The notes: generated by a model from the sequence alone, not told the origin. DNA of 46,530 nt from Sideroxydans sp. (GCA_013824485.1 PNNY01000005.1:1-46530), one strand, 5' to 3'; shown: positions 28,805-42,298, counted from the stretch's first letter. Program-made: numbers and translations.

Positions 28805-30256
28805 TCAATGTAGCAGTAAAGACTGTTGTACTGCCACTGCACACACCGACATCAATGCGCCAGGCAAGATACCCAAGGCCAAAACCGCAAGGCCGTTGAT
28901 GGAGATGAGCAAGGCGCTGTCTGGCTGCACGTAGATCTTATCGTGGCTTTCAGGTGCATCGAAGTACATCAACTTGACGATGCGCAGGTAGTAGAACGCG
29001 CCTATCAAGGAGAACAGCACCGCCATGATGACCAGCGGGATGTGCCCTGCTTGAACTGCTGCGTTCAACACAGAGAATTTTGCGTAGAAACCAACCGTAG
29101 GTGGAACGCCCGCCATGGAGAACATCAGCAACATCATCATGAATGCGAGCCAAGGGCTGCGTTGATTGAGTCCTTTGAAGTCGTTGATGTTGTCTGCCTC
29201 AAAACCTTCGCGCGACAACAACATGATCATGGCGAATCCGCCCAAGCTCATCAACACGTATACCACGGCGTAGAACATCGCCGCGCCGTAACCTTCGATG
29301 GAGCCACTCAAGACACCGATCAGCATGAAGCCCATGTGCGCGATGGTGGAGTAAGCGAACATACGTTTCATATTGGTCTGTGCGATGGCGGTGATGTTAC
29401 CTACTGCCATGGACAACACGGCCAACACCATCAGCATGCCTGCCCAATGGATCATCATCGGTTGCAATGTCTCGACCAAGATGCGCATGACGAAGGCGAA
29501 TGCGGCCAACTTGGGCGCTGAGCCGATGAACATGGTCATCGCTGTCGGCGCGCCGTGATAGACGTCAGGCACCCACATATGGAAGGGAACAGCACCGAGC
29601 TTGAAGGCCAGACCCGCGACCAAGAACGCTAGACCGAACACCAACAGAGAGACGTTGGGGGTACCGTGTGCGATGACGTTGGAGATGGTTTGGATGTCGA
29701 GCGAACCTGTCGCGCCGTAGATCATGGACATGCCGTACAGCAGGAAGCCAGAGGCCATCGCGCCGAGGATGAAATACTTCATCGCTGATTCGGTGGCTGT
29801 GGCCGAGTCGCGTTGCAATGCGACCATCGCGTACAGGCTCAATGCAAGGATCTCAAGCCCCATGTAGAGAGTGACGAAGTTGCTGGCAGAGATCATCACC
29901 ATCATGCCCAGTGTGGAGAGCAACACCAAGCTGAGGAATTCGCCAGAGAACAATCCGCGTGTGATGAGGTAGCTGCGCGAGTAGACCAACATCATGGAAA
30001 CGGACAAGTAGGTCAGCAGCTTGAGGACATCTGACATCAGGTCATCAACGAACATGTTGTTGAACAGGTGGGCGACGCCGTACTCATGGGTCGCTACGGT
30101 GATGAGCGAGCATCCCAGCAAGGTCACTTGCACCAACAGGTAGGTCATGGTTCTTGTCTTGCCCGGGACGACGACATCCAGAACCAAGATCACGCTCAAC
30201 ATGATGAGCATGAAGATCTCAGCATAGGCGGGGAATAATGTGGAGATATAAGTCAT
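28805..30256 (-). CDS. nuoN: NADH-quinone oxidoreductase subunit N
   Basis: 483 aa; proton-antiporter-like TM protein; YMGLEILALSLYAMVALQR; last nuo gene. Confidence 0.96.
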   Translation of the reverse strand: MTYISTLFPAYAEIFMLIMLSVILVLDVVVPGKTRTMTYLLVQVTLLGCSLITVATHEYGVAHLFNNMFVDDLMSDVLKLLTYLSVSMMLVYSRSYLITRGLFSGEFLSLVLLSTLGMMVMISASNFVTLYMGLEILALSLYAMVALQRDSATATESAMKYFILGAMASGFLLYGMSMIYGATGSLDIQTISNVIAHGTPNVSLLVFGLAFLVAGLAFKLGAVPFHMWVPDVYHGAPTAMTMFIGSAPKLAAFAFVMRILVETLQPMMIHWAGMLMVLAVLSMAVGNITAIAQTNMKRMFAYSTIAHMGFMLIGVLSGSIEGYGAAMFYAVVYVLMSLGGFAMIMLLSREGFEADNINDFKGLNQRSPWLAFMMMLLMFSMAGVPPTVGFYAKFSVLNAAVQAGHIPLVIMAVLFSLIGAFYYLRIVKLMYFDAPESHDKIYVQPDSALLISINGLAVLALGILPGALMSVCAVAVQQSLLLH

Positions 30257-30265
30257 GACTTCCTC

Positions 30266-31750
30266 TTAGATTTTTGAGCGTGCCAAGTGGACCAACAGGT
30301 CATTCACCGAAGCATGCATGATCTCGCTCAAAGGCAATGGATACAGACCCATCACCAACACGCTGATCGCCAATACTGCCATCACTAAAATCTCTCTCGC
30401 ACCGATGTCATGCAGATGCTTCACATGGTCGTTCGCGACGGCGCCGAACACGACGCGCTTATACATCCACAAGGTGTAGGCTGCGCCGAACACCAGCGTG
30501 CTGGCAGCAGCGAAGGCATACCAGAAATTCACTTTGACCGCGCCCATGATGACCATGAACTCACCCACGAAACCACTGGTACCTGGCAAGCCGCTGTTCG
30601 CCATGGCGAACAACATGAAGAAGGCTGCGAACACAGGCATGGTATTCACGACACCACCGTAATCCACGATCTGACGTGAATGCACGCGGTCATACATCAC
30701 ACCGATACACAAGAACAGTGCGCCAGCCACGAAACCGTGCGAGATCATCTGCAACAACGCCCCTTCCATACCGTAGGCGTTGAAGATGAAGAAACCAAGG
30801 GTGACGAAGCCCATGTGTGAGATGGATGAATACGCGATCAGTTTCTTCATATCGGCTTGCGTCAGCGCGACCAGGCCGATGTACACCACGGCGATCAGCG
30901 ACAGCGCGATCATGAAGCCTGCCAACTCATGACTCGCGTCGGGAGCGATAGGCATAGAGAAGCGGATGAAACCGTAGGCGCCCACCTTCAACATGATCGC
31001 GGCCAGTACCACAGAACCGCCCGTAGGCGCTTCAACGTGCGCATCCGGCAACCAAGTATGGACCGGGAACATCGGCACTTTCACCGCAAAGGCGAAGAAG
31101 AATGCGATGAAGATGAGAATCTGCGCATCCATAGGGATAGGCAGCTGGTGGTAATCCAAGATAGAGAAGCTACCGCCCGAATGCAGGTACAGGTACAAGA
31201 ACGCCACCAACATCAACAGTGAGCCGAGCAAGGTGTAGAGGAAGAACTTGACTGCCGCATACACGCGATTCGGACCACCCCACACACCGATGATGAGGAA
31301 CATCGGGATCAACATCGCTTCCCAGAACACGTAGAACAACATCGCGTCCAGTGCTGCGAACACGCCGTTGATGAGTCCGGACATCACCAAGAAGGCCGCC
31401 ATGTATTGCGCCACACGCTTCTCGATGACTTGCCAGCCTGCGATCACCACGATCACGGTGAAGAAACTGTTGAGCAGAATGAACAGCATCGAGATGCCGT
31501 CCACGCCCAAGTTGTAGTGGATATTGAAATGGCGGATCCACTCCTTCATCTCGACGAACTGCATCGCACTCGTCATGCGATCGAAGCCTGTGTAGAGCGG
31601 TATCGTCACCAGCAACCCCAACACAGCACCTACGAGCGCGATGATTCGTGCCAATGGCGCGTTACGGTCATTACCAGTCGCAAGTACCAGCAAGCCAAAG
31701 ATGATGGGGAGCCAGATGGCGACGCTTAACAGTGGATATCCAAAAATCAT
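30266..31750 (-). CDS. nuoM: NADH-quinone oxidoreductase subunit M
   Basis: 494 aa; FYVFWEAMLIPMFLIIGVWGG, HTWLPDAHVEAPTGGSVVLA. Confidence 0.97.
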   Translation of the reverse strand: MIFGYPLLSVAIWLPIIFGLLVLATGNDRNAPLARIIALVGAVLGLLVTIPLYTGFDRMTSAMQFVEMKEWIRHFNIHYNLGVDGISMLFILLNSFFTVIVVIAGWQVIEKRVAQYMAAFLVMSGLINGVFAALDAMLFYVFWEAMLIPMFLIIGVWGGPNRVYAAVKFFLYTLLGSLLMLVAFLYLYLHSGGSFSILDYHQLPIPMDAQILIFIAFFFAFAVKVPMFPVHTWLPDAHVEAPTGGSVVLAAIMLKVGAYGFIRFSMPIAPDASHELAGFMIALSLIAVVYIGLVALTQADMKKLIAYSSISHMGFVTLGFFIFNAYGMEGALLQMISHGFVAGALFLCIGVMYDRVHSRQIVDYGGVVNTMPVFAAFFMLFAMANSGLPGTSGFVGEFMVIMGAVKVNFWYAFAAASTLVFGAAYTLWMYKRVVFGAVANDHVKHLHDIGAREILVMAVLAISVLVMGLYPLPLSEIMHASVNDLLVHLARSKI

Positions 31751-31785
31751 GCTTATTCCTTCAGTTCTTCTCTAGTGCTGCGCCA

Positions 31786-33792
31786 TTAGAACCAAGTGCG
31801 TACCGTCAACAGGAGCGATACACCGACGATCATCCAAAACGCATAGTGGTAGACGTAGCCAGTTTGGAAACCCCGCAACACGCCCGAGAACATACCGACC
31901 ACTTTTGCTGAACCATTGACGAAGAAACCATCGATCAGTTTGACGTCGCCGAATTTCCACAGATAACGACTCGCACCGCGTGCGCCGCCCGCAAAGAACC
32001 AGTCGTTGAAACGATCGAAGTAGTACTTTTGATCGAGCAAGGTGTACACCCAAGAGAATCTCTTTTGGATGAGCGCAGGAATCTCTGGACGTTTCAGGTA
32101 CAGGAACCAAGCAGATGCCACACCCGCAACCGCCAACCAGAATGGCAAGGTGGTCATGCCATGCAAGGCCATTCCAACAGCACCTTCGTAATGCTCGTAC
32201 ATCTCGTGCATCGCAGGATGTTCATCGGAAATGAAAATGGCATCACCAAAATAGTCGGTGTGTAAGAACGTGCCGATGGTGAAGAAACCGATTGCGACAG
32301 AGGGAATCGCCAACAAGATCAATGGCAAGGTGATGACCCATGATGTCTCATGAGGTTTCTGTCCTGGAGCCAAACCATGATGTTCATCGTGCCCGTGGTC
32401 GTCATGACCATGATGTGCCTTGCCGAATCGCTCTTCGCCGTGGAATACGAGGAAGTACATGCGGAAGGAGTAGAAGGCTGTGACGAACACGCCCGCGACT
32501 ACAGCAAAGTACGCGAAGCTAGCACCTGGGATATTGGTCAACTGAACAGCCTCGATGATGCTGTCCTTGGAATAGAAGCCTGAGAAGAACGGCGTACCAA
32601 TCAAGGCTAGTGAACCAATCAAGGATGTGATCCAAGTGATGGGCATGTACTTGCGCAAGCCACCCATGTTACGGATGTCCTGATCATGATGCATCGCGAT
32701 GATGACGGAGCCTGCAGCTAAGAACAACAAGGCTTTGAAGAATGCGTGCGTCATCAAGTGGAAGATCGCCCCCGTGTACATCGAGGCACCTAGTGCCACG
32801 GTCATGTAGCCGAGTTGAGACAACGTCGAGTACGCAACGACACGTTTGATGTCGTTCTGGATGATGCCAAGGAAACCCATGAATAGCGCAGTGATCGCAC
32901 CGATGACCAACACGAAGGACAGTGCGGTATCCGACATCTCGAACAGTGGCGACATACGTGCCACCATGAAGATACCGGCTGTCACCATCGTCGCTGCATG
33001 GATCAGCGCAGAGATCGGTGTCGGGCCTTCCATCGAATCTGGCAACCAAACGTGCAAAGGGAACTGCGCACTCTTACCCATCGCGCCGATGAACAGCAAG
33101 ATACAGATTGCAGTGATCAGATTCCAAGAAACGCCAGGGATAGGTGCCAGATCGTTAGCGTAGTTATGGGCATTGGCGAACACAGTTTGATAATCTAAAG
33201 TGCCGAACACCATCAAGACCAGCGCGATACCCAACAAGAAGCCGAAGTCACCCACACGGTTGACCAAGAAGGCTTTGAGATTGGCATAGATGGCTGTTGG
33301 CTTGGTGTACCAGAAACCGATGAGCAGATAAGAAACCAGACCTACCGCTTCCCAACCGAAGAACAGTTGCATGAAGTTGTTTGCCATCACCAACATCAGC
33401 ATGGAGAAGGTGAACAAAGAGATGTAACTGAAGAAACGTTGATAACCCGGATCTTCTTCCATGTAACCGATGGTGTAGATGTGGACCATCAAGGACACGA
33501 AGGTGACCACCAACATCATCGTCACGGTCAATTTGTCGATCAGGAAGCCGACTTGGAAGCTAGTGTCACCCGAGGTGAGCCATGTGTAGATCGGGCCATT
33601 GAAGGTGTTGCCGGCTAACACATCATTGAAGATCGCTAAAGATGCGAAGAAAGATACGGCGACCAATGAGATGGTGATGCGATGAGACCAAGTGCGTCCC
33701 AACACCTTGCCAAACAGACCCGCAGCTATAGCACCCAACAACGGCGCTAAAGGCACGATCAGATACAGACTATGCATATCCATGTGCATCAA
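31786..33792 (-). CDS. nuoL: NADH-quinone oxidoreductase subunit L
   Basis: 668 aa; [46 protein letters not shown]. Confidence 0.97.
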   Translation of the reverse strand: MMHMDMHSLYLIVPLAPLLGAIAAGLFGKVLGRTWSHRITISLVAVSFFASLAIFNDVLAGNTFNGPIYTWLTSGDTSFQVGFLIDKLTVTMMLVVTFVSLMVHIYTIGYMEEDPGYQRFFSYISLFTFSMLMLVMANNFMQLFFGWEAVGLVSYLLIGFWYTKPTAIYANLKAFLVNRVGDFGFLLGIALVLMVFGTLDYQTVFANAHNYANDLAPIPGVSWNLITAICILLFIGAMGKSAQFPLHVWLPDSMEGPTPISALIHAATMVTAGIFMVARMSPLFEMSDTALSFVLVIGAITALFMGFLGIIQNDIKRVVAYSTLSQLGYMTVALGASMYTGAIFHLMTHAFFKALLFLAAGSVIIAMHHDQDIRNMGGLRKYMPITWITSLIGSLALIGTPFFSGFYSKDSIIEAVQLTNIPGASFAYFAVVAGVFVTAFYSFRMYFLVFHGEERFGKAHHGHDDHGHDEHHGLAPGQKPHETSWVITLPLILLAIPSVAIGFFTIGTFLHTDYFGDAIFISDEHPAMHEMYEHYEGAVGMALHGMTTLPFWLAVAGVASAWFLYLKRPEIPALIQKRFSWVYTLLDQKYYFDRFNDWFFAGGARGASRYLWKFGDVKLIDGFFVNGSAKVVGMFSGVLRGFQTGYVYHYAFWMIVGVSLLLTVRTWF

Positions 33793-34100
33793 CCTTTCAA
33801 AGTACCCAGATCATCCACGTTAATCGTACGCAGATTGCGGAACAGCACTACCAATATAGCTAAACCGATTGCCGCTTCAGCCGCAGCCACCGTCAGAATG
33901 AAGAACACGAACACCTGACCCGATGCATCGTTCAGGTAGTGGGAGAACGCGATGAAATTGGTGTTCACCGCCAATAGCATCAGCTCGATCGCCATCAGCA
34001 ACACAATGAGGTTCTTACGATTGAGGAAGATACCAACCACGCTGATCGCGAACAGTATCGCCCCCAACACCAGATAATGCGACAGGCTCAATTGCAACAT
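33789..34100 (-). CDS. nuoK: NADH-quinone oxidoreductase subunit K
   Basis: 103 aa; [41 protein letters not shown]. Confidence 0.97.
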   Translation of the reverse strand: MLQLSLSHYLVLGAILFAISVVGIFLNRKNLIVLLMAIELMLLAVNTNFIAFSHYLNDASGQVFVFFILTVAAAEAAIGLAILVVLFRNLRTINVDDLGTLKG

Positions 34101-34109
34101 GGCATCCCC

Positions 34110-34742
34110 TTATTCAGCAACGTGAGCACTAGACTCAGTCGCCTCTTGTTTTTTAACGGACGGCACCGACACGATGCGCACGCGATCATTACGCTTCACA
34201 CTCACTTGCTTGCTGATATCTTGTGTCTTGGTGTCGCGACGGCGGCGGAAGGTCAAAGCGATCGCCGCGACCATCGCGACCAGCAACAACACTGCTGCCA
34301 ACTCGAACGGATACACGTAGTCGGTATAGATCAAACGCCCAAGTTCTTTTGTGTTGTCGTAATCGGCGGCATGTCGGACGGCAGTCATGCCCGCCCCCGT
34401 TGTCTTGTCACCCAACACATACACCATCTGCACTACGATCAGTGCGGCCAACATAGCGCCAACAGGGAGCCACTGCCAGAATCCTTTGCGCAGCTGTTCT
34501 AGATTGATGTCCAACATCATCACCACGAACAAGAACAACACCATCACCGCACCGACATACACCAACACTAAGGTGATCGCGAGGAACTCGGCTTCCAATA
34601 ACAGCCATATCCCTGCACTACTCACGAAGGCCAATACCAAGAACAAAACAGCATGCAATGGATTACGTGCTGTGATGACGCGCAAGGCCGCAAACACGGT
34701 CACTGCGGCGAACAAGTAGAACAGGATGGTTTCAAAGTTCAT
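34110..34742 (-). CDS. nuoJ: NADH-quinone oxidoreductase subunit J
   Basis: 210 aa; ARNPLHAVLFLVLAFVSSAGIWLLLEAEFLAI, VLVYVGAVMVLFLFVVMML. Confidence 0.96.
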   Translation of the reverse strand: MNFETILFYLFAAVTVFAALRVITARNPLHAVLFLVLAFVSSAGIWLLLEAEFLAITLVLVYVGAVMVLFLFVVMMLDINLEQLRKGFWQWLPVGAMLAALIVVQMVYVLGDKTTGAGMTAVRHAADYDNTKELGRLIYTDYVYPFELAAVLLLVAMVAAIALTFRRRRDTKTQDISKQVSVKRNDRVRIVSVPSVKKQEATESSAHVAE

Positions 34743-34756
34743 GTGGTGTCCTCTAT

Positions 34757-35245
34757 TTACCGATACTTGGCATCGGCGGCGCGGTCTTTAGCGATCTGCT
34801 CTTCGTGCTTATCGCCGACGGCCAACAACATCTCTTTGGTGTAATACAAGTCGCCTCGTTTCTCGCCGTGATATTCATAGACGCGAGTCTCGACGATGGC
34901 ATCGACAGGGCATGACTCTTCACAAAAACCGCAGAAGATACATTTGGTCAGGTCGATGTCGTACTGAGTCGTACGGCGAGAACCGTCGGCACGCTCAGCC
35001 ACTTCGATCTTGATCGCCAGCGCTGGGCACACGGCCTCGCACAACTTACAACCGATGCAACGCTCTTCGCCATTGGGGTAACGGCGCTGTGCGTGTAGGC
35101 CACGAAAGCGGAAGCTCTGCGGTGTCTTCTCTTCTGGGTACTCGACAGTGATGTGGCGCGCAAAGAAATACTTGCCTGTCACCGACATGCCTTTGAGCAA
35201 CTCCAGTAGCAGGAAACTCTTAAAGAAATTGATTAGTTTATTCAT
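34757..35245 (-). CDS. nuoI: NADH-quinone oxidoreductase subunit I
   Basis: 162 aa; two 4Fe-4S motifs [12 protein letters not shown] and [12 protein letters not shown]. Confidence 0.97.
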   Translation of the reverse strand: MNKLINFFKSFLLLELLKGMSVTGKYFFARHITVEYPEEKTPQSFRFRGLHAQRRYPNGEERCIGCKLCEAVCPALAIKIEVAERADGSRRTTQYDIDLTKCIFCGFCEESCPVDAIVETRVYEYHGEKRGDLYYTKEMLLAVGDKHEEQIAKDRAADAKYR

Positions 35246-35277
35246 GGTTTGTCCCTAAATATCCTGTCTTTGACCGC

Positions 35278-36345
35278 TTACCACAGCCAATAGGGAGTCT
35301 GCATCCACGCCGCGACAACCACGACCCAGATCAGCGTGAGCGGAATGAACACCTTCCAACCTAGGCGCATCAACTGGTCATAGCGATAGCGCGGGAACGT
35401 TGCACGGAACCACAGGAAGATGAACAGCATGGCGGACATCTTGCCGAGCATCCAGATCAATCCGGGTATCGCATCGGTCATCGCTCCCAGCACAGGCCAG
35501 CCGTGGAAGGGGTTGAGCCAACCACCCAAGAACATCACGGATGTCATCGCGGCGATCAAGATCATGTTGGCGTATTCCGCCAAGAAGAAGATGGCGAAGC
35601 CCATGCCAGAATATTCAACGTGGAAGCCCGCCACGATCTCGGACTCACCTTCAGCCAAGTCAAACGGTGCGCGGTTGGTCTCGGCCACACCCGCGATGAA
35701 ATAAACGACGAACATCGGGAACAGAGGTATCCAGTACCAGCCCAACATACCCGTTCCGTGTGATTGGCCACGAACGATCTCGCCTAGATTCATACTCTGC
35801 GCGGCAAGCAATACGCACACTAACGCGAACCCCATCGCCAGTTCGTAGGAAACGATCTGTGCCGCAGAACGCAAAGCACCTAAGAACGCATACTTGGAGT
35901 TGGAAGCCCAGCCCGCGATGATGATGCCGTACACGCCAAGTGAGGTCATCGCCAACAGATACAGCAATCCAGCGTTCACATCTGCCAAGATCATGCCGTC
36001 ATCGAACGGCACCACGGCCCAAGCAGCCAATGCCGGCGTCAGTGCCAAAACAGGTGCCGCCACGAACAAGAATTTATTAGAACCGTTGGGGATGATGAAT
36101 TCTTTTGTGAGCAACTTCAGGCCGTCGGCAACCGGTTGCAACAAGCCCCAGTAACCCACTCGATTCGGGCCTGGTCGAATCTGCATGAAGCCAAGCACCT
36201 TGCGCTCTGCCAAGGTCAGGTAAGCCACACCGCCCATGATAGGCAGAATGATGATCATGATCTTGACCGCAGTCCAAACTGGCAACCAAGCTGGACCGAG
36301 CAGATCCTGCCCAAGCAATTGTAATGTTTGTAGCAGCTCCATCAT
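35278..36345 (-). CDS. nuoH: NADH-quinone oxidoreductase subunit H
   Basis: 355 aa; [52 protein letters not shown]. Confidence 0.97.
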   Translation of the reverse strand: MMELLQTLQLLGQDLLGPAWLPVWTAVKIMIIILPIMGGVAYLTLAERKVLGFMQIRPGPNRVGYWGLLQPVADGLKLLTKEFIIPNGSNKFLFVAAPVLALTPALAAWAVVPFDDGMILADVNAGLLYLLAMTSLGVYGIIIAGWASNSKYAFLGALRSAAQIVSYELAMGFALVCVLLAAQSMNLGEIVRGQSHGTGMLGWYWIPLFPMFVVYFIAGVAETNRAPFDLAEGESEIVAGFHVEYSGMGFAIFFLAEYANMILIAAMTSVMFLGGWLNPFHGWPVLGAMTDAIPGLIWMLGKMSAMLFIFLWFRATFPRYRYDQLMRLGWKVFIPLTLIWVVVVAAWMQTPYWLW

Positions 36346-38624
36346 GCGCGCTCCACTGTGATCGTTCCGAACATCGCACCCAGTGCTGCGGTCGCTGAAT
36401 GACCTGCCGCGATTCGCACCACGCCCTTGGGCAACTTATCGTCGGCGCGGCACGCCAATTTGACACTGCCTGAGCCTTGGCTGACTTTGACGTTCATGCC
36501 AGATTTCACACCGATATTGTTTAACTCTTCGCTATGCATCCAGACCAGAGGAGTCGCTGCATCAGCGGTCGCTTGCAAAGGAGCCGAACGGCGCACGACC
36601 GCATCCGTTGTATAGATAGGCACATCGCTCACGCGTTGCATACCCGCTGCAGACACTTCAGCTTTCACTTCGACACCCGTGATGGCATTGTTCAATTTTA
36701 TCGATACGTCCACACCTTTGAGCGCTTCATCACGGACCACCTCGGAGGTGTCGAAATCGAATCCATCGACCTTGAGCAGATTGCCCAACACACGCAACAC
36801 TTTCCAAGCTGGACGCGCCTCACCCAAAGGTTTCACTGCGCCCTTGAAGCTTTGTACGCGACCTTCAGTGCTGATGAAAGTGCCCGAAGTCTCGGTGAAC
36901 GGTGCGATAGGCAACAACACGTCGGCGTAATCCAGCGCCTTGTTCTTATAGGCAGACAACACGATGACGGTATCCGCAGACTGCAATGCAGCCATCGCTT
37001 GTTGTGGGTTGGCACAATCCAACTCTGGCTCGACGTTCAACAATACGTAGGCTTTGCGTGGCGATGCCATCATCGATGCGGCATTCAACCCCTTAGCACC
37101 TGGAACGGCTTGTGCGATATAACCACCCACGCTATTCGCAGCTTCACCCAAGAAGCCGAACTTGCCGTGAGTCGCGTTCGCGATCTGCTGCGCCAATGTC
37201 TGAAGCTGAGCGGCTTGTGGATGTTGTTGTGCGAAGTTGCCTAGCAACACCGCGACGCGTTCTCCACTGACTAAGCTTCCTGCGATACCTTCGGTTTGTT
37301 TTGCCGCAACAGCTTGAGCTACTTGCGACAAGGTATTCACGAGTGCATCAGGAGCAACGATAGCCTTGTGTGCGATGTGCATCTGTTGGTCGTCATCCAC
37401 GGAATGGATGAGGCTGACTTGCAATCCTTTCTTCACTGCTTGGCGGATACGCGCAGCCAGCACAGGATGATCCTTGCGCAGGAAGCTGCCTACGATGAGC
37501 AGACGATCCGCACGACTGATGTCTGCGACCGACAATCCTAACCAAGGCGCGCCTTGTTGTTTGCCATCGGCACTGAAGTCGGACTGACGCAAACGGAAAT
37601 CGACGTTGTCGCTGCCCATGCCGCGCATGAGTTTTTGCAGCAGATACATCTCTTCCAACGTTGAGCCGCCTGTTGCCAATGCACCGAGCTGTTCAGCCCC
37701 TGCGCCATTGGCGATGTGGCGCAAACCATTTGCTGCATATTCGAGCGCGACTTGCCATTCGACTTCTTGCCACTTGCCGTCTTGCTTGATCATTGGCTTG
37801 GTCAAACGGTCTTCCGTGTTCAGCCCTTCATAAGCGAAGCGATCCTTATCCGACAACCAGCATTCGTTGATGTCTTCGTTCTCGATAGGGAGTACGCGCA
37901 ACACTTGATTGTTCTTGGTATGCACAGCCAGATTGGAACCCAAACTGTCATGAGCGCTGATAGAGCGACGGCGTGACAATTCCCATGAGCGCGCTTTGTA
38001 GCGGAAGGGTTTGCTGGTGAGTGCCCCAACTGGACACAGGTCGATCATGTTGCCTGACAATTCGGAATCGACCGTTCCAGAAACGAAGGACATGATCTCG
38101 GCATGCTCGGTGCGGAACGCTTGTCCCAACTCCATCTTGCCGCCGATCTCTTGGCCGAAGCGCACGCAACGTGTGCAGTTGATGCAACGGCTCATCTCTT
38201 CAGCAGAGACCAATGGGCCGATGTCCTTGCTCAACACCATGCGCTTCTCTTCTTGATAGCGCGAATGGCCTCCACCGTAACCAACGGACATATCTTGCAA
38301 CAGGCACTCACCGCCTTGGTCGCAGATAGGGCAATCCAACGGATGGTTGATGAGCAGGAATTCCATCACACCTTTTTGTGCTTTCACTGCCTGATCAGAA
38401 TGCGTGAATACCTTCATGCCTTCCGTCACGGGCGTTGCACAAGCAGGCAATGGCTTTGGCGCCTTCTCTACTTGTACCAGACACATACGGCAGTTCGCCG
38501 CGATGGACAGTTTCTTGTGGTAGCAGAAATGCGGAATGGCGATGCCGGCTTTATGCGCGGCTTCGATCACGGTTGAACCGTTTTCCGTTTCGATGTGCTT
38601 GCCGTCAATTTCGATGTTGATCAT
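36342..38624 (-). CDS. nuoG: NADH-quinone oxidoreductase subunit G
   Basis: 760 aa; 2Fe-2S N-terminus [39 protein letters not shown]. Confidence 0.97.
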   Translation of the reverse strand: MINIEIDGKHIETENGSTVIEAAHKAGIAIPHFCYHKKLSIAANCRMCLVQVEKAPKPLPACATPVTEGMKVFTHSDQAVKAQKGVMEFLLINHPLDCPICDQGGECLLQDMSVGYGGGHSRYQEEKRMVLSKDIGPLVSAEEMSRCINCTRCVRFGQEIGGKMELGQAFRTEHAEIMSFVSGTVDSELSGNMIDLCPVGALTSKPFRYKARSWELSRRRSISAHDSLGSNLAVHTKNNQVLRVLPIENEDINECWLSDKDRFAYEGLNTEDRLTKPMIKQDGKWQEVEWQVALEYAANGLRHIANGAGAEQLGALATGGSTLEEMYLLQKLMRGMGSDNVDFRLRQSDFSADGKQQGAPWLGLSVADISRADRLLIVGSFLRKDHPVLAARIRQAVKKGLQVSLIHSVDDDQQMHIAHKAIVAPDALVNTLSQVAQAVAAKQTEGIAGSLVSGERVAVLLGNFAQQHPQAAQLQTLAQQIANATHGKFGFLGEAANSVGGYIAQAVPGAKGLNAASMMASPRKAYVLLNVEPELDCANPQQAMAALQSADTVIVLSAYKNKALDYADVLLPIAPFTETSGTFISTEGRVQSFKGAVKPLGEARPAWKVLRVLGNLLKVDGFDFDTSEVVRDEALKGVDVSIKLNNAITGVEVKAEVSAAGMQRVSDVPIYTTDAVVRRSAPLQATADAATPLVWMHSEELNNIGVKSGMNVKVSQGSGSVKLACRADDKLPKGVVRIAAGHSATAALGAMFGTITVERA

Positions 38625-38644
38625 TGCTCACCCGTCCGTCAGCC

Positions 38645-39907
38645 TTATACCAAGCAGCGTTTATGCTCGATGTGATATTCGAATTCTTTGCGGTAATGCT
38701 TCAGCATGCCTTGCACCGGCCACGCAGCCGCATCGCCTAGTGCACAGATGGTGCGTCCCGCGATGTTGTCACACAGATCCAACAGCAGATCGAGATCCTC
38801 GGGTCTACCCTCGCCCTTCTCGATGCGATGCACGATGCGATACAACCAACCCGTACCTTCGCGGCAAGGCGTGCATTGACCACAAGATTCTTCATGGTAG
38901 AAATAAGCCAAGCGTTCGAGTGCACGCACCATACAGGTGGTGTCATCCATCACGATGACGGCACCAGACCCCAGATACGAACCTGCTTTTTGCAAGGAAT
39001 CGTAATCCATGTTCACGTCCATGATGATCTCAGCTGGCAACACAGGCATGGAAGATCCGCCCGGGATCACCGCCTTGAGTTTGTGACCGTGACGCACACC
39101 GCCGGCCATCTCTAGCAACTTGGCGAAAGGCGTGCCCATCGGCACTTCAAAGTTGCCCGGATTGTTCACATGACCAGAGACTGAGAACAGCTTAAATCCA
39201 CCACTGTTCGCCACGCCGATGTCAGCGAAATTCTTGCCCCCCTTGCTGATGATGTAAGGGATGCTGGCCAAGGTCTCAGTGTTGTTGATAGTGGTTGGTT
39301 TGCCATACAAACCGAAACTGGCAGGGAAAGGCGGCTTGAAGCGAGGCTGACCTTTCTTGCCTTCGATCGACTCCAACAGCGCAGTCTCTTCGCCACACAC
39401 ATAGGCGCCGTAGCCCAAGTGGTTGTGTAGATCGAACTCGAAATCCGCACCTAAGATGTTTTTACCCAAATAGCCAGCTTTACGCGCATCTTCACAGGCC
39501 GCTTCCATGACTTCATACGCTTCAAAAATCTCGCCGTGGATGTAGTTGTAGCCCGTCTTAGCACCGATGGTGTAAGCCGCGATAGCCATGCCTTCGATCA
39601 GCGCATGCGGGTTGTAGCGCAGGATGTCCCAGTCTTTGCAGGTACCTGGCTCGCCTTCGTCCGAGTTACATACGATGTATTTATCGCCTTGGTAGTTGCG
39701 TGGCATGAAGCTCCACTTCAACCCCGTTGGGAAGCCTGCACCGCCACGACCACGCAGACCGGAAGCTTTCACTTCCGCGATGATCGCCTCGGGCGACAGC
39801 TTTTCCGTCAACACTTTGCGCAAGGCTTGATAGCCCCCCGCCTTGACGTAATTGTCCAAATTAGCCAGACCATCCGCCGCTGTTACAAGAAGGATAGGTT
39901 TGCTCAT
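38645..39907 (-). CDS. nuoF: NADH-quinone oxidoreductase subunit F
   Basis: 420 aa; [31 protein letters not shown]. Confidence 0.97.
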   Translation of the reverse strand: MSKPILLVTAADGLANLDNYVKAGGYQALRKVLTEKLSPEAIIAEVKASGLRGRGGAGFPTGLKWSFMPRNYQGDKYIVCNSDEGEPGTCKDWDILRYNPHALIEGMAIAAYTIGAKTGYNYIHGEIFEAYEVMEAACEDARKAGYLGKNILGADFEFDLHNHLGYGAYVCGEETALLESIEGKKGQPRFKPPFPASFGLYGKPTTINNTETLASIPYIISKGGKNFADIGVANSGGFKLFSVSGHVNNPGNFEVPMGTPFAKLLEMAGGVRHGHKLKAVIPGGSSMPVLPAEIIMDVNMDYDSLQKAGSYLGSGAVIVMDDTTCMVRALERLAYFYHEESCGQCTPCREGTGWLYRIVHRIEKGEGRPEDLDLLLDLCDNIAGRTICALGDAAAWPVQGMLKHYRKEFEYHIEHKRCLV

Positions 39908-40389
39908 GCTTTCCCCCCTTCCAGATCAGCCAATATCTTGTCGATCTTTGCAGTCGTCAATTTGCCGCACATCTTCTTGTTGTTGAGTGTCAGCAAGGGA
40001 GCGTCGATACATGCGCCCATGCATTCGCCTTCGCGTAGACCGAACTTGCCGTCAGCAGTCACTTCGCCCATCTTGATGCCCAGTTTCTTTTCGAGATAGG
40101 CAACCGTATCGCCCGAACCGCACAAAGTGCAAGACAGATTGGTACATACCGTTAACGTATGCTTCCCCATCGGCTTCAGGTTATACATATGGTAGAAGGT
40201 GGCAACTTCGTACACCGCCATCTGTTGCATTCCCAGATACGCAGCAACATCGGCCATGTCATCTGGTGTGATCAAACCCTTCTCATCTTGCACGAAACGC
40301 AACGCCGCCATCACAGCGGACTGACGTTGGTCAGCGGGATATTTCTTCAGCTCTTTGTCGATGAGCGTTGTAACTTGTTGGGATAACAT
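39904..40389 (-). CDS. nuoE: NADH-quinone oxidoreductase subunit E
   Basis: 161 aa; [11 protein letters not shown] and [12 protein letters not shown] thioredoxin-like 2Fe-2S motifs. Confidence 0.97.
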   Translation of the reverse strand: MLSQQVTTLIDKELKKYPADQRQSAVMAALRFVQDEKGLITPDDMADVAAYLGMQQMAVYEVATFYHMYNLKPMGKHTLTVCTNLSCTLCGSGDTVAYLEKKLGIKMGEVTADGKFGLREGECMGACIDAPLLTLNNKKMCGKLTTAKIDKILADLEGGKA

Positions 40390-41642
40390 CAGCGGTCTAT
40401 CTCCCCGAAAACGATGTCTTGTGTGCCGATGATGGCAACCACGTCAGCGATCATGTGTCCACGCGCCATCTCATCCAGACCTGCCAGATGTGGGAAACCT
40501 GGCGCACGGATCTTCATTCGATATGGCTTGTTCGCGCCATCTGAAACCAAGTAGATACCGAACTCACCCTTGGGATGTTCCACGGCAGCATAAGCTTCAC
40601 CCGCTGGCACTTGGAAACCCTCAGTGAACAACTTGAAGTGATGGATCAACTCTTCCATGTTCTGCTTCATCGCTTCACGCTTGGGCGGAGCGAATTTGAC
40701 ACTATCCGCAATCACAGGGCCTGGGTTCTTACGTAGCCACTCGATACATTGCTTGATGATGCGATTGGACTGGCGCATCTCTTCCACACGCACTAGGTAA
40801 CGGTCGTAGCAATCGCCCTCGACACCCACTGGAATGTCGAAATCTATTCGGTCGTACACTTCATAGGGTTGTTTCTTACGCAGGTCCCAAACCACTCCGG
40901 ATCCACGCAACATCGGGCCAGTGAAGCCCATCGCCATCGCACGCTCAGGCGTTACGACACCGATACCCACGGTACGTTGCTTCCAGATGCGGTTGTCCGT
41001 CAGCAAAGTCTCATATTCGTCTACATAACCGGGGAAACGGTTGGTGAAATCTTCCAAGAAGTCCAGCACTGAACCTTGGCGATTCTCATTCATGCGCTTC
41101 ACATCAGCCGCACTACGGATCTTGTTCGGCTGGTATTGCGGCATCGTGTCGGGCAAATCACGATAGACACCACCTGGGCGGTAATAAGCGGCATGCATAC
41201 GTGCACCAGAAACCGCCTCGTACACGTCGAACAGATCTTCACGTTCGCGGAAGGTGTAGAAGAACATGGTCATCGCACCCAAGTCGATACCCGAAGCGCC
41301 CAACCACAATAGATGATTCAAGATACGCGTGATCTCATCGAACATCACGCGGATATATTGAGCGCGAAGCGGCACTTGAATGCCCGCCATCTTCTCAATC
41401 GCCATCACATAGGCGTGTTCATTGACCATCATGGACACGTAATCTAGGCGATCCATATAGGGGACAGATTGCAAGTAGGTCTTGTGCTCAGCCAGCTTCT
41501 CGGTCGCGCGATGCAACAGACCGATGTGTGGATCGGCGCGTTCAATCACTTCGCCATCTAACTCCAGCACCAATCGCAATACACCGTGCGCAGCAGGATG
41601 CTGCGGGCCAAAGTTCATCGTGTAGTTCTTGATTTCCGCCAT
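40389..41642 (-). CDS. nuoD: NADH-quinone oxidoreductase subunit D
   Basis: 417 aa; [36 protein letters not shown]. Confidence 0.97.
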   Translation of the reverse strand: MAEIKNYTMNFGPQHPAAHGVLRLVLELDGEVIERADPHIGLLHRATEKLAEHKTYLQSVPYMDRLDYVSMMVNEHAYVMAIEKMAGIQVPLRAQYIRVMFDEITRILNHLLWLGASGIDLGAMTMFFYTFREREDLFDVYEAVSGARMHAAYYRPGGVYRDLPDTMPQYQPNKIRSAADVKRMNENRQGSVLDFLEDFTNRFPGYVDEYETLLTDNRIWKQRTVGIGVVTPERAMAMGFTGPMLRGSGVVWDLRKKQPYEVYDRIDFDIPVGVEGDCYDRYLVRVEEMRQSNRIIKQCIEWLRKNPGPVIADSVKFAPPKREAMKQNMEELIHHFKLFTEGFQVPAGEAYAAVEHPKGEFGIYLVSDGANKPYRMKIRAPGFPHLAGLDEMARGHMIADVVAIIGTQDIVFGEIDR

Positions 41643-41662
41643 AACGAGCTTTCTATACGCGA

Positions 41663-42298
41663 TTAGTGACGACCAAAATTCTCTTCCCGTAGCGAACGCG
41701 GGGTGATCTCACGCGGCTCGATAGAGACAGGTTCATAGACCACACGCTGCTGCGCTGCGTCGTAACGCATCTCTACCGTTCCAGAGAGAGGGAAATCTTT
41801 ACGGAACGGATTGCCGACAAAACCATAGTCGGTCAGAAGACGGCGCAGATCAGGGTGCCCAACAAAGATGATTCCGTAGAGATCGAATGCTTCGCGCTCA
41901 TACCAGTTGGCCGATGGCCAAACAGGGATTGCAGAATCCAACATCGGCATCCCATCATCTTCGGCGAATACACGCAAACGCAAACGGATGTTATGAGTGA
42001 TTGAGAGTAAGTGATACACCGCAGCGAAACGCGGGCCAGAACGCTCGATGTCCGCTAGGTATTTCCCATCCTCGGAGGACTCGCTCCCGTAGGTGGAGTA
42101 ATCAATGCCACACACATCGATCAATTCTTCAAAGCTAAACTCTGCATCGTTACGCAGACGCGTCAAGACGCCAAGCAAGTCTGCCGCTTTGACGACCATG
42201 GTCAATTCACCCAACTTCTCTTCCAAACTCACGACCTTGTCGGCGAACGCCTCAGTCAGATTGGAACTCAATATGTTCAGGTCAGTAGCCATAGTCAT
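41663..42298 (-). CDS. nuoC: NADH-quinone oxidoreductase subunit C
   Basis: 211 aa; [42 protein letters not shown]. Confidence 0.97.
   Translation of the reverse strand: MTMATDLNILSSNLTEAFADKVVSLEEKLGELTMVVKAADLLGVLTRLRNDAEFSFEELIDVCGIDYSTYGSESSEDGKYLADIERSGPRFAAVYHLLSITHNIRLRLRVFAEDDGMPMLDSAIPVWPSANWYEREAFDLYGIIFVGHPDLRRLLTDYGFVGNPFRKDFPLSGTVEMRYDAAQQRVVYEPVSIEPREITPRSLREENFGRH

Noticed and set aside
28826-29521. 231-aa plus-strand ORF antisense to nuoN, and many similar long antisense ORFs across nuo, hsd and dnaX
   Set aside because: Low-complexity His/Gln/Arg-rich shadow translations opposite well-supported conserved genes; no recognisable domains.
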